A stretch of 64,000 nt of DNA from Deltaproteobacteria bacterium (GCA_016703535.1 JADJBV010000001.1:1736001-1800000), one strand, 5' to 3'. Counted from the stretch's first letter, positions 8,872 through 17,472 are shown. The notes: a model not told the origin generated them from the sequence alone. Translations and numbers: made by a program.

Positions 8872-9843
8872 ATGGACTTCCCTGCCGTTCGAATGCGGCG
8901 CCTCCGGCGCACCGAGGCCTTGCGCCGGATGGTCCGCGAGACCCACCTTCGCCCCGATCACCTGATCCAGCCGTTTTTTGCGGTGCCTGGCCAAAACGTC
9001 AGGAAGGCCGTCAGCTCCATGCCCGGCGTGTTTCAGCTTTCGGTGGATCAGCTGATCACCGAGGCCAAAAAGACCCGAGATGTTGGCGTCCCGGCGGTGA
9101 TCCTCTTCGGCATCCCGGATCGCAAAGACCCCGAGGGCTCCTCCAGCTGGAATGAACAAGGGATCGTGCAGAAGGCGGTTCGGGCCCTGAAAAAAAACGT
9201 GCCCGAGCTCTGCGTGATCACCGACGTCTGCTTCTGCGAATACACCGACCACGGCCACTGCGGCGTGATCCACGACGGTGAGGTCGACAACGACGCGACC
9301 TTGGAGAACTTGGCCCGCCAAGTGATCTCCTTCGCCGAGGCCGGCGCCGACGTCTTGGCGCCCAGCGGCATGATGGACGGCATGGTCGGCACCATCCGGG
9401 AGGCCCTGGACGAAGCCGAGTTCGAGCACCTGCCCATCCTCAGCTACGCGGTGAAGTTCTCCTCGGCGTATTACGGCCCCTTCCGGGAGGCGGCCGAGTC
9501 GGCCCCCGCCTTCGGTGATCGCCGGGCCTACCAGATGGATCCGGCCAACGGCCGAGAGGCCCTCCGAGAGGCGGCCCTCGACGTGTCGGAAGGTGCCGAC
9601 ATGTTGATGGTCAAGCCGGCCTTGGCCTACCTGGATCTGATCCGGGATCTCCGAGAACACTTCGAACACCCGATCGCCGCCTACAACGTGAGCGGCGAGA
9701 TGGCGATGGTCGAGGCCGCCGCCGCCAACGGCTGGATCGATCGCAAGCGGGTGATCCTCGAGACCTTGGTCAGCATGCGCCGGGCCGGGGCCGACGTGAT
9801 CCTCAGCTACTGGGCGACCGAAGTGGCGGGTTGGCTAAAGTGA
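8872..9843 (+). CDS. hemB: Delta-aminolevulinic acid dehydratase (porphobilinogen synthase)
   Basis: HemB condenses two 5-aminolevulinates to porphobilinogen. The 323-residue protein carries the two active-site lysines (Lys195 in YAVKFSSAYYGP and Lys248 in LMVKPALAYLDL). It also has the cysteine cluster of zinc-dependent enzymes, Cys120, Cys122 and Cys130 in DVCFCEYTDHGHCGV, rather than the Asp/Ala-rich magnesium-type version. It closes the hemX-A-C-D-B set, 26 bases after hemD. The catalytic order in the pathway is A, B, C, D, so gene order does not follow reaction order. Confidence 0.97.
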   Translation: MDFPAVRMRRLRRTEALRRMVRETHLRPDHLIQPFFAVPGQNVRKAVSSMPGVFQLSVDQLITEAKKTRDVGVPAVILFGIPDRKDPEGSSSWNEQGIVQKAVRALKKNVPELCVITDVCFCEYTDHGHCGVIHDGEVDNDATLENLARQVISFAEAGADVLAPSGMMDGMVGTIREALDEAEFEHLPILSYAVKFSSAYYGPFREAAESAPAFGDRRAYQMDPANGREALREAALDVSEGADMLMVKPALAYLDLIRDLREHFEHPIAAYNVSGEMAMVEAAAANGWIDRKRVILETLVSMRRAGADVILSYWATEVAGWLK

Positions 9844-10064
9844 ACGCCGGGCCCTACAAGGTGGTCGAGCTGAGTACGGTCACCGACGAGGCCTTGGAGC
9901 AGGTGCTCAACGAATACGTGGGCCAAGGGTACCTGCTGGAAGGCATCCACTTCGCGATGCGGGAGTCGAGCAAACGCCCGGCGATGGCCTTCGTACTTTT
10001 TACGGCGCCTTCGCCCCAAAGTGCAGGCGCAGCAGGCGAGCCGGCCGATCCTTCGCCCAGCTGA
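9840..10064 (+). CDS. DUF4177-like small protein, 74 aa
   Basis: The GTG at 9840 overlaps the hemB stop (GTGA). The product MNAGPYKVVELSTVTDEALE resembles DUF4177-type small alpha-beta proteins, with the typical YKVVELSTV strand, a helix LEQVLNEYVGQGYLLEGI and the terminal strand PAMAFVLFTAP. The last 20 or so residues (PSPQSAGAAGEPADPSPS) are low-complexity and are encoded across the 3' end of the opposite-strand phosphatase gene (65-base overlap), so they may be a recent extension. Function unknown. Confidence 0.7.
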   Translation: MNAGPYKVVELSTVTDEALEQVLNEYVGQGYLLEGIHFAMRESSKRPAMAFVLFTAPSPQSAGAAGEPADPSPS

Positions 10065-10509
10065 CCACAAACAGGTTGTCGTAGTCGGGGTCCTCCAGGG
10101 CCGGCGCGTCCTTGATCCCCAATAGGCCGAGCAACTCGGGCACCGTGTTGGAGTGGCCCACCACCAGCACGGTCTGGTCCTTCAGGGCCTTCAAAGTCTT
10201 GGCCAGGCCCGCCGTGTCCTTGGCGTCCACCACCACCAGCTCCCTCTTTTGAGCCAGGGCGGTGGGCAGGGCGGTGGCCCGGTTGCGCAGGTAGGTCGTC
10301 GAGTAGATCCGGTCGAGGGGCACCGACGACAACACGTGGGCCAAGGCCTGGGCCCGGGCCTCCCCCGCCGGGGTCAGAGGCGGGTCCTCGCCGTCGAAGG
10401 GCTTCACCTTTTCGGCGTGGCGCACGATCACCACCGAGGTGTCGGCCAGGACCCCCGGGGCCCACCCGCCCACCAGCGCCAAAGTCAGGTAAAAGAGCCG
10501 GGATTTCAC
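10000..10509 (-). CDS. SixA-like histidine phosphatase, exported
   Basis: This 169-residue protein has an N-terminal signal peptide (RLFYLTLALVGGWAPGVLA) followed by the histidine-phosphatase domain. The RHG-type motif is VIVRHAEKVKPFDGEDPPLT (nucleophile His in RHAEK), and the second catalytic histidine is in VLVVGHSNTVPEL. The family removes phosphate from small substrates or, for SixA, from phosphohistidine in proteins. The short length and RHAEK version fit the SixA branch, but the signal peptide puts it outside the cytoplasm, so a small-molecule or scavenging role is more likely. It converges with the DUF4177-like gene. Confidence 0.8.
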   Translation of the reverse strand: MKSRLFYLTLALVGGWAPGVLADTSVVIVRHAEKVKPFDGEDPPLTPAGEARAQALAHVLSSVPLDRIYSTTYLRNRATALPTALAQKRELVVVDAKDTAGLAKTLKALKDQTVLVVGHSNTVPELLGLLGIKDAPALEDPDYDNLFVVSWAKDRPARLLRLHFGAKAP

Positions 10510-10563
10510 CCCATTCCCCTACGAAAGGGGCAACCAAAAGGCCAGGCCTCCGATAAACCCGTC

Positions 10564-10971
10564 ATGGGACTGCTGCGAGCCCTCGAGTTCGGTTTGTACG
10601 GCGGCGCGGCCGATCGGGTCATGTCGCCCTTCAACATGGGCATGGGCGCCGGCGGGCCCCTGGGCTTTTTGGCGGGCCTCTTTCAGCCCGAGGCCCACGA
10701 CATGAACGTCGCCTCCCAGCGGGGCCCCTTCGGCGGCTTCCTCGATCGGATCTTTCCCCCCAGCGCCGACGGTCAGGCCAGCCCCCTCAGAGGTGTGTTG
10801 ACCGCCGCCGCCGTGTTTTTGGGCGCCACCTTGTTCAGCGGTTCGGGCTTTGGGTTCCCGGGCTTTGGCCTCGGCATCCCGGCGCTGATGCCGTACGGGC
10901 ACGGCCCCTCGGTGCTCGAATACGCCCCCCACCTGGTCAACCCCTGGGGCTGGCAAGGCATCAACCTCTGA
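10564..10971 (+). CDS. Hypothetical glycine/phenylalanine-rich protein, 135 aa
   Basis: ATG 10564 opens a frame reading MGLLRALEFGLYGGAADRVM, rich in Gly, Phe and Pro, with one moderately hydrophobic stretch (RGVLTAAAVFLGATLF) and a conserved-looking tail (LVNPWGWQGINL). I do not recognise a family. No clear ribosome-binding site precedes it. It sits between the divergent phosphatase gene and lgt and could be co-transcribed with lgt, which starts 42 bases later. The amino-acid composition looks like a real protein, but support is limited. Confidence 0.5.
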   Translation: MGLLRALEFGLYGGAADRVMSPFNMGMGAGGPLGFLAGLFQPEAHDMNVASQRGPFGGFLDRIFPPSADGQASPLRGVLTAAAVFLGATLFSGSGFGFPGFGLGIPALMPYGHGPSVLEYAPHLVNPWGWQGINL

Positions 10972-11013
10972 ACCGTTGACCACCCGGGGCTCCTCTCGAT
11001 AGCCCATGGGGCC

Positions 11014-12063
11014 TTGCACCCGATCATCACCACCGTGCACCTCGGGCCCCAGCTGGCCCAGGTCCTGGCGATCTTGGTGAGCGTGGGCCTGTCGGCCTAC
11101 GTGGTCTGGGACGGCCTCAAGCTCCACGGCCGGACCCAGTTGCCCTCCTTGTTGGCCCAGGCCGCCTTGGTGTTGGCGGTGGGCCTGGGCCTGAGCCTCT
11201 ACTTCCTCACCCCCGGGCGCCTGCCCCCCGAGCTGGCGATCGACATCCGCTCGTGGGGCGTGATGGTCGTGGTCGGGATGTACAGCTGCTTTTTCATCCA
11301 GCGGCACTACGGCCAAAAGGTCGGCCTCACCGGCGATCAGATCCTCAGCATCTGGGTCTACGGCGGCCTCCTCGCGGTGGTCGGGGCCCGGGGCCTGCAC
11401 GTCTTGGTGAACTGGTCCGACTACGCCGAGGCGCCGCTGACCGCCCTCAAGTTTTGGGACGGCGGCATGGCCTTCATCGGGGCCGCGGTGATCGCCGCCG
11501 GCTTTTCCTTCTTTTACCTGCGTCGTTTGGGCCAGGGCCTGGTGGCCCTCGACGCCTTGGCCTTGGGTGTGGCCATGACCCACGGCCTGGGCCGCATCGG
11601 CTGCTTCTTGGCGGGTTGTTGTTACGGACAAGCCACCGACTTGCCCGTCGGTGTGTCCTTCCCGGTCGGCTCGATCGCCCAGTTCACCCAGGCTCAGCTG
11701 GGGTTGATCCAGTCCACCGAACCCACCGCCCACCTCCACCCGACCCAACTCTACGAAGCCGCCTTCTGCTTTTTGATCGGCTTTTTCCTCTGGTCGCGCT
11801 ACCGGCGCGGCGCGGTCCCCGGGACCATCATCGCCGGGTACTTTGCCCTGTATCCCTTCGCCCGATTTTTTGTGGAGTTGGTGCGGGACGATCCGGAGCG
11901 GGAGTTCTTGTTCCGTTTCCCGGCCGAGGCCCCGGTGATCTTGTCGACCACCCAGACCAGCGCCTTGGTGTTGGTCCCGTTTGCGCTCTTGGTGATCTGG
12001 CGCCTGAGGAGTGCACCTTCCAAAGGCGCCGCTCAGGCCGCGGCCAGCTCGACCGCCGGCTGA
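11014..12063 (+). CDS. lgt: Prolipoprotein diacylglyceryl transferase
   Basis: Lgt attaches diacylglycerol from phosphatidylglycerol to the lipobox cysteine of prolipoproteins, the first step of lipoprotein maturation. The 349-residue polytopic protein has the signature MTHGLGRIGCFLAGCCYG, with the essential Arg, and the HPTQLYEAAF motif. The TTG start at 11014 gives the family-like beginning MHPIITTVHLGP. At 349 aa it is longer than most Lgt proteins (about 260-300), with extra hydrophobic sequence near the N-terminus. Many lipoproteins are encoded in this window. Its last 31 bases overlap plsC on the other strand. Confidence 0.9.
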   Translation: MHPIITTVHLGPQLAQVLAILVSVGLSAYVVWDGLKLHGRTQLPSLLAQAALVLAVGLGLSLYFLTPGRLPPELAIDIRSWGVMVVVGMYSCFFIQRHYGQKVGLTGDQILSIWVYGGLLAVVGARGLHVLVNWSDYAEAPLTALKFWDGGMAFIGAAVIAAGFSFFYLRRLGQGLVALDALALGVAMTHGLGRIGCFLAGCCYGQATDLPVGVSFPVGSIAQFTQAQLGLIQSTEPTAHLHPTQLYEAAFCFLIGFFLWSRYRRGAVPGTIIAGYFALYPFARFFVELVRDDPEREFLFRFPAEAPVILSTTQTSALVLVPFALLVIWRLRSAPSKGAAQAAASSTAG

Positions 12064-12818
12064 AGCGGTTGTTGTTCGGTCGGGAGCGCCGACAGGAACG
12101 CGTCCCGCAGCTCGGCCAGGTGCTCCTCGATCCGATCTTCGGTCCAGTGGCTGGTGTCGATGGCCGGCAAGAAGGTGATGGTGATCGGCACCTGCCGGAG
12201 GGTCAGGCTGGCCTTCTCCCAGGCGCGGTGGGCACCTTCGGTCACCATCGGCACGATCGGCATCTTGGTCTGGATCGCCAGGTGCACGATGCCCTTCTTG
12301 AAGTTGAGCAGGCGCCCGTCTTTGGCCCGGGTCCCTTCGGGCCACATGAACAGGTGCAGCCGATGGCGGTTGAGGAACTCGCCCATCCGGCGCATCGAGC
12401 TGCGGGCCTTTTCGCTGTTGCCCCGATCCAAGGTCAGGTGGCCGGCCAAGAGCCACGCCACCCCATAAAACGGGTACCAAATGATCTCTTTTTTCGCGAC
12501 GCCGACGGTGCCGATCGGTGAAAGCCAGATCGAGGTGAAGGCGTCGTAGATCGAGGTGTGGTTGCCGGCGTAGATCGCCGGTCGTTCTCGATCGACGTTC
12601 TCCCGACCCCGGATGGTCATCGGGCAGCCGGAGATCTTCATGATGCCGCGGCCCACCACGTGGCCGAAGTAGTTGGTGAAGCGGATCCGCCGGTGGTGCC
12701 AGGGCAACAAGAACACCAAGACCACCATCGCCAAGCTGGCGGCGCTGCCGATGAAGAGGAGCCCGATCGTCAGCCGCAGGATCGAGCCCAGTCGTTCGTT
12801 GAGGGTTACCTTCGCCAT
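12033..12818 (-). CDS. plsC: 1-acyl-sn-glycerol-3-phosphate acyltransferase (PlsC family)
   Basis: This is a 261-residue acyltransferase of phospholipid synthesis that acylates lysophosphatidic acid. An N-terminal hydrophobic segment (LTIGLLFIGSAASLAMVVLV) precedes the catalytic HX4D motif NHTSIYDAF, the glycerophosphate-binding block and FMWPEGTRAKDGRLL. ATG 12816-12818 gives the start MAKVTLNERLG, two bases after the stop of the kinase gene, so the two genes form an operon. Convergent 31-base overlap with lgt. Paralogues with other acyl acceptors share these motifs, so the exact substrate is inferred. Confidence 0.9.
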   Translation of the reverse strand: MAKVTLNERLGSILRLTIGLLFIGSAASLAMVVLVFLLPWHHRRIRFTNYFGHVVGRGIMKISGCPMTIRGRENVDRERPAIYAGNHTSIYDAFTSIWLSPIGTVGVAKKEIIWYPFYGVAWLLAGHLTLDRGNSEKARSSMRRMGEFLNRHRLHLFMWPEGTRAKDGRLLNFKKGIVHLAIQTKMPIVPMVTEGAHRAWEKASLTLRQVPITITFLPAIDTSHWTEDRIEEHLAELRDAFLSALPTEQQPLQPAVELAAA

Positions 12819-12820
12819 AA

Positions 12821-13983
12821 TCAGATGAACAGTCCGTGTTGGTGTAAGTAGGTCGAGAAGCGGCTGGGGCTGGCGAAGGTGCCGGCGACCTCGAGCCAGT
12901 CCTCCAACTCGTGGCACATCGCGTCCGCCGAGGCGTACCGGAGTTCCGGATCTCGGGCGGTGGCCTTCTGGATCACCTCGATCAGCCGCTCCGGCACCGC
13001 CATCTCCGCGAGTTCCTGAAACGGCAGCCCCTCCCGCACGATCTTCAGCATGGTGGCGGTGGAGTTGCTGGATTGAAAACAGGGCCGGCCGGTCAACATC
13101 TCGAACAACATCACCCCGACCGAATAGAGGTCCACCCGGAAGGTGCAGATGTGATCCGAGATGTATTCGGGCGCCAGGTAACGGACCTTCCCTTTGACCA
13201 TGCCCGGCGCGGTGTTGGTCTGCAGGCGACCGTCCATCAAGACCGTGCCGAAGTCGGTCAACTTCACGTGGCCGTCTTCCGAGACCAGGACGTTCGAAGG
13301 GTTGACGTCCCGGTGCACGATCCGCAGCGACTTGCCGTCGGGGCCGTGGGCCTGGTGCACGTGGGCCAAGGCCCGCAAAGTTCGGTGACCACGTAGCAGG
13401 CGTGGGGGATCGGGAATCGTTCGTTGCGGCGCCCCAGTTCGCCCAAAACTCGGCGCAGGTCGGTGCCGGCCACGTATTCGACGGCGAGGTAGGTGCCTCG
13501 GCTGTCGTCGGCCAGATCCAAGATGGTCACGATGTTTGGGTGATCGACGAAGGAGATGGCCCGGGCCTCGTCGAGGATGGTCTGGCGGGCCGCCGCGTGA
13601 TCGGGTCGGCGGACGTCGGCCCACTTCACGACGGCGCGGCGGATGAAACCAAAGTTGGTGACCTTGTAGCCCAGGTAAACATCGGCGGTGACGCTGGAGG
13701 GGAAGCGGGCGATCAAGGCGTATTCGCCGATCCGGGGTGCGGTCTCTTCTTTGGCGATTTGGTTGAGCACCGGAGGCCGGGCTTCCAAGACCCTGGCCGC
13801 GTGGGGCGGCACGTCGATCGCGGGCAGGCCGTCCCGGGTCGCGGGTTCACCGTCGTCGACCGGCGGCCGTTGGGAAGCGGTGACGATCTCCCCGGAAGCG
13901 CTCTTGTGGCGCGGCCTTGGCGGCGGTTGGGTGTCGATGACCGTCGCGGCTTCTTCGATCCGGAGCTTGGGCTTTTCGGTCAT
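12821..13983 (-). CDS. Eukaryotic-type Ser/Thr protein kinase (frameshifted as given)
   Basis: The protein is about 387 residues when one base is restored. A disordered N-terminal region (about 90 aa) is followed by the kinase domain. The N-lobe contains RAVVKWADVRRPDHAAARQT and a D/E-rich hinge LAVEYVAGTDLRRVL. The C-lobe has the catalytic loop IVHRDVNPSNVLV, DFG in KLTDFGTVL, YLAPEYISD and DLYSVGVMLFEMLTGRPCF. The reading frame changes near 13376-13384: VVTEL is followed in the other frame by RALAHVHQAH, consistent with one missing T on the coding strand. The glycine loop is weak (RFPSSVTADV). There is no membrane segment, so it is cytoplasmic. ATG 13983 (MTEKPKLR) is preferred over an upstream TTG. 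Confidence 0.85.
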
Positions 13984-14084
13984 CGGCGACGGCACTCTGG
14001 CCGGGGCGCTTCGTCCGGACAACGGTCAAAAGGTCCAAGGGGGGGCTCGACAAACCCGACCCGTTTTCCGACTATTAAGTCAGA

Positions 14085-14534
14085 ATGAAGTACCCCCGAG
14101 CCCGGGCGGTCTGGGCCGCCGCCGCTGAAGCCGCCTTCCCCGAGGGGACCTCGGGACCCAGCCACCGGGACGCCCAGGTCTCCGAACGTTTTTGGGAATG
14201 GCACGACGCGTTACCCCCCGGCTCGGCCCGGCTGATCCACCTCCTGCTGTGGACCATCGATCTGTTCGCTTTGGTCCGGACCGGGCGGCCCTTCACCTGG
14301 CTTCCGCCCGAACGGCGACTCCAGCTCCTGTCGGCGCTCCGGGCCTCCCGGTTTTATCCGATCCGTTTGGTCGGCGAGTCCATGAAGGGCTTGTTGACCA
14401 TGACCTTGTTGTCCAGCCCGGCGGTGATGCGTCACGTCGGCGTATATTCAGTAGATGCACACCCCGCGGACCCGTACCAACTCCCGATCAAGCGCGATGC
14501 TCTGCGGGTCCTCGACGAGCGGGAGGTCGCATGA
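14085..14534 (+). CDS. Small partner protein of GMC oxidoreductase, 149 aa
   Basis: MKYPRARAVWAAAAEAAFPE begins a helical protein with the segment SARLIHLLLWTIDLFALV, TWLPPERRLQLLSALRASRFYPIR and a second hydrophobic stretch LLTMTLLSSPAVM. It overlaps the following GMC oxidoreductase start by four bases (ATGA). The pattern resembles the N-terminal region that precedes the FAD domain in long-chain alcohol oxidases, here encoded as a separate gene. I infer that it is a subunit or chaperone of the oxidoreductase. No signal peptide is evident. Confidence 0.75.
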   Translation: MKYPRARAVWAAAAEAAFPEGTSGPSHRDAQVSERFWEWHDALPPGSARLIHLLLWTIDLFALVRTGRPFTWLPPERRLQLLSALRASRFYPIRLVGESMKGLLTMTLLSSPAVMRHVGVYSVDAHPADPYQLPIKRDALRVLDEREVA

Positions 14535-16048
14535 GGTACGGGTTCCCAGATCTGCGGCAGGGCTTCGAGGTCGAGGCCGACGTGGTGATCATCGGCAGCG
14601 GCGCCGGGGGTGCGGTGGCGGCCCTCAACTTGGCCGAAGGCGGGATGCGCACCGTGGTGCTCGAGGCCGGGCCCGAACTGCGTCCCGAGATGATGGACAA
14701 AGACGCGCCTCGTTTTATGGCCCGCTACTATTGGGAAGGGGGCCTACGGGCCATCGGCGGCAGCGCCCAGATCCCATCGCTGCAAGGCCGCTGTTTGGGC
14801 GGCAGCACGGTGGTCAACTCGGCGATCATGTTGCGGCTGCCCGACTGGGTCCGGGAGGAGTGGGCGAGCGGGCACCACCTCGAGTTTCTTCGGGGGCCCG
14901 GCCTGGAAGAGTCGTACGCCCGCATCGAGGCCCGCTGCCACGTGACGCCCACGCCCGAGGCCGTGCAGGGCCGTCGCAACCGGGTCACCCGGGCGGCGTT
15001 GGCGGCGGTCGGCATGCCCGGCGGGCCCCTGCCGCGGGCGGTGAAAGATTGCCAAGGTTGCGCCGACTGCCTCACCGGCTGCGCGGGGGGGCACAAACAA
15101 TCGACGGATCGCAGCTACCTGCCCGACGCCGAACGCCACGGCGCCCAGGTCTATTGTTCGGCCGAGGTGGAGCGGATTTTGGTCGAAGGCGGCCGGGCGG
15201 TCGGCGTCACCGGCCGGGTCGTCGATCCGCTGACCAAGGAGGTCCATCGCCGCTTTACGGTCCGGGCCAAGCGGGTAGTGGTCGCGGCCGGCGCGGCCCA
15301 CACGCCGGTTTTGCTCCTGGAGAGTGGCCTCAACCCTGGCGGGTTGGTGGGCGCGACCTTCCACGCTCACTTGGGCGGCGGGATCATCGGGATGATGGAG
15401 GAGCCGACCGATCCTTTTGTGGGCGCAACTCAAGGGTGGGGCGCCATCTCCAGCGAGATCAAGGGGCTCAAGTACGAGGGCTTGTGGGCTGCTCAAGGGT
15501 TGCTGTTGATGCGGTGGGGTGGCCTGGGCGCCAAGTTCCTGGAGCGGCTCCACGAGATAAGGCACACCGCGGTCATCGCCCAGGTGTATCGGGCCAAGGT
15601 GAAGGGGTCGGTGCAGCGCGGGATCTTCGGCGGGCCCAAGATGCGCCTCCAGATCCCCAGGGACGAAGCCCGGGTTTTTGTGCGGGGCATCCGGACCGCC
15701 GCCGACGCCTTGCTCAAGGTCGGGGCCCGTTTTGTCATGACCGGGATCCACGGCGCGCCCGAGGAGCTCCGGAGCTTCGAGGAGAGCGCCCGCCTATTGG
15801 AGCTCGACGTGGCCCCGAGCCACCTGCCGATGACCGCCAACCACATCTTTGGGTCGGTGCCGATGAGCGGAGATCCGCGGCTCGGGCCGGTGGACCCGGA
15901 CGGCCGGCTCCGGGGCGTGGAGGGGGTGTGGGTCGCCGACGCCAGCCTTTTTCCCAGCGGGAGCGCCGTGAACCCCCAGGCCACCATCATGGCTTTGTCG
16001 GATCTCGTGACGCGAAAAATGTTGCATCGCACAATCCCGACGGGCTAA
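14531..16048 (+). CDS. GMC-family FAD-dependent oxidoreductase with a four-cysteine motif
   Basis: This 505-residue flavoprotein has the dinucleotide-binding start VVIIGSGAGGAVAALNLAEG with the downstream acidic VVLEAGPE, the GMC signature region CLGGSTVVNSAIMLR and a C-terminal block with HIFGSVPMSGDP and AVNPQATIMAL. GMC enzymes oxidise alcohols, sterols or sugars. A tight cysteine cluster, Cys174-x2-Cys177-x2-Cys180-x3-Cys184 (CQGCADCLTGC), resembles an iron-sulfur site and also occurs in the long-chain alcohol/cholesterol-oxidase-like branch. The small protein upstream is probably its partner, and the downstream SDR (10 bases away) may act on the same substrate. The substrate is not known. 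Confidence 0.85.
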   Translation: MRYGFPDLRQGFEVEADVVIIGSGAGGAVAALNLAEGGMRTVVLEAGPELRPEMMDKDAPRFMARYYWEGGLRAIGGSAQIPSLQGRCLGGSTVVNSAIMLRLPDWVREEWASGHHLEFLRGPGLEESYARIEARCHVTPTPEAVQGRRNRVTRAALAAVGMPGGPLPRAVKDCQGCADCLTGCAGGHKQSTDRSYLPDAERHGAQVYCSAEVERILVEGGRAVGVTGRVVDPLTKEVHRRFTVRAKRVVVAAGAAHTPVLLLESGLNPGGLVGATFHAHLGGGIIGMMEEPTDPFVGATQGWGAISSEIKGLKYEGLWAAQGLLLMRWGGLGAKFLERLHEIRHTAVIAQVYRAKVKGSVQRGIFGGPKMRLQIPRDEARVFVRGIRTAADALLKVGARFVMTGIHGAPEELRSFEESARLLELDVAPSHLPMTANHIFGSVPMSGDPRLGPVDPDGRLRGVEGVWVADASLFPSGSAVNPQATIMALSDLVTRKMLHRTIPTG

Positions 16049-16058
16049 GCCGCCGAAC

Positions 16059-16823
16059 ATGAAGCTCGACTCCATGAAGATCATCGTCACCGGCGGCGCC
16101 CAAGGTATGGGCCGCCACTTCGCGCTCCGCCTCGCTCAGGCCGGGGCTCAGGTCGCGGCCGGCGACGTCAACGAAGAAGGTTTGGCGGCCCTCGAGAGCG
16201 AGGCCAAAGGCCTGCCCGGGAAGATCCACACCAAAAAGCTCGACGTCAGCAAAGAGGCCGACGTCAACGCCTTCGTCGAGTGGGCCCACGGCGCCATGGG
16301 CGGGCTCAACGGCCTGATCAACAACGCCGGCATCTTGCGGGACGGCCTGCTGGTGAAGAAGGACAAGACCACCGGCGAGATTATCAAGCTCTCCGCCGCC
16401 CAGTGGCAGGCGGTGATCGACGTGAACCTGACCGGCGCGACCTTCATCGCCCGGGACGTGGTGGCCAAGATGGCCTCCACTGGTCAAAAGGGCGTCATCA
16501 TCAACATGTCGTCGATCGCCCGTCACGGAAACCGCGGGCAGTCGAACTACAGCGCGGCCAAGGCGGCGTTGGCGGCCAACACCAAGACCTGGGCCATGGA
16601 GTTCGCCAACTTCGGCATCCGGGTCGGCGCCATCGCTCCGGGCATGATCGAAACTCCGATGACCCAAGGCATGAACCAGAAGGCCCGAGACGCCCTGGTC
16701 GCCAACATCCCGGTCGGCCGCATCGGCGAACCGGAGGACATCTGGGTGGCGGCCAAGTTCATCATCGAGTGCGACTACTTCAACGGTCGCACCATCGACG
16801 TCGACGGCGGCTTGTCGATGTAG
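16059..16823 (+). CDS. Short-chain dehydrogenase/reductase (FabG-like)
   Basis: This 254-residue classical SDR has the cofactor loop TGGAQGMGRHFALRLA, the NNAG motif (INNAGILRDG), catalytic Ser in INMSSIARHGNRG, and YSAAKAAL with the Tyr-Lys pair. The acidic residue after the second strand (AGDVNEEG) favours NAD(H). It lies 10 bases after the GMC oxidoreductase, so a two-step oxidation of an alcohol or hydroxy-lipid is an attractive but unproved role. It ends one base before the stop of udk on the other strand. Confidence 0.9.
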   Translation: MKLDSMKIIVTGGAQGMGRHFALRLAQAGAQVAAGDVNEEGLAALESEAKGLPGKIHTKKLDVSKEADVNAFVEWAHGAMGGLNGLINNAGILRDGLLVKKDKTTGEIIKLSAAQWQAVIDVNLTGATFIARDVVAKMASTGQKGVIINMSSIARHGNRGQSNYSAAKAALAANTKTWAMEFANFGIRVGAIAPGMIETPMTQGMNQKARDALVANIPVGRIGEPEDIWVAAKFIIECDYFNGRTIDVDGGLSM

Positions 16824-16824
16824 C

Positions 16825-17472
16825 TCAGGCTCCGGGAGCGGAACGCCCGCTCCCGTTCTCTTGCAGGAACAGCCGGATCCGACCGACGATCAGATCGATC
16901 GCGATCCGGTTTTGTCCCCCTTCGGGCACGATCAGATCCGCGTAGCGTTTGGACGGCTCCACGAAGGCTAGGTGCATCGGCCGCACGGTGTCGTAGTACT
17001 GCTTGCGCACGTCGGCGAAGGCCCGGCCCCGTTGCTCGAGGTCCCGACGGATCCGGCGCATCAAGCGGATGTCCGCGTCGGTGTCGACGTAGATCTTGAT
17101 GTCGAAGGTCGAGCGCAGGGTCTCGATGGCCAAGGTCAAGATGCCCTCGACGATCACCACCGGCGCCGGCTCGATCCGCAAGGTCTCGGCCGAACGGGCG
17201 TGGGTCTTGAAGTCGTAGAGTGGTTTTTCGATCGCCACACCGCTCTTCAGCTGGGCCACGTGGGCGGCGAGCAAGTTGTTGTCCAAGCTGTCGGGGTGGT
17301 CGTAGTTGATCTTGGCGCGTTCTTCGGCGCTGAGGTGCGACTGATCGAAGTAGTACGAGTCGTGATCCAACTTCACCGCCGCGGGGCCGAGCGCCTTTTC
17401 GATCTCGGCCGCCACGGTGGTCTTACCTGAGCCACTGCCGCCGGCAATCCCAAGGACCAAGGGAGATGACAC
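16825..17472 (-). CDS. udk: Uridine kinase
   Basis: Uridine/cytidine kinase phosphorylates pyrimidine nucleosides to UMP/CMP in salvage. The 215-residue protein has Walker A GGSGSGKTT, the substrate-binding region LDHDSYYFDQSHLSAEERAK with INYDHPDSLDNNLL, and VIVEGILTLAIETLRSTFDI followed by the LMRRIRRDLEQRGR lid. The GTG start (17470-17472) is placed directly before the first strand. It is a single-gene unit convergent with the SDR. Confidence 0.95.
   Translation of the reverse strand: MSSPLVLGIAGGSGSGKTTVAAEIEKALGPAAVKLDHDSYYFDQSHLSAEERAKINYDHPDSLDNNLLAAHVAQLKSGVAIEKPLYDFKTHARSAETLRIEPAPVVIVEGILTLAIETLRSTFDIKIYVDTDADIRLMRRIRRDLEQRGRAFADVRKQYYDTVRPMHLAFVEPSKRYADLIVPEGGQNRIAIDLIVGRIRLFLQENGSGRSAPGA

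Noticed and set aside
10519..12480. A 653-codon open frame on the minus strand opposite lgt
   Set aside because: It has Gly/Gln/Asp/Arg-rich, non-protein-like composition and is antisense to the well-supported Lgt and PlsC genes; GC-rich DNA gives long spurious frames.
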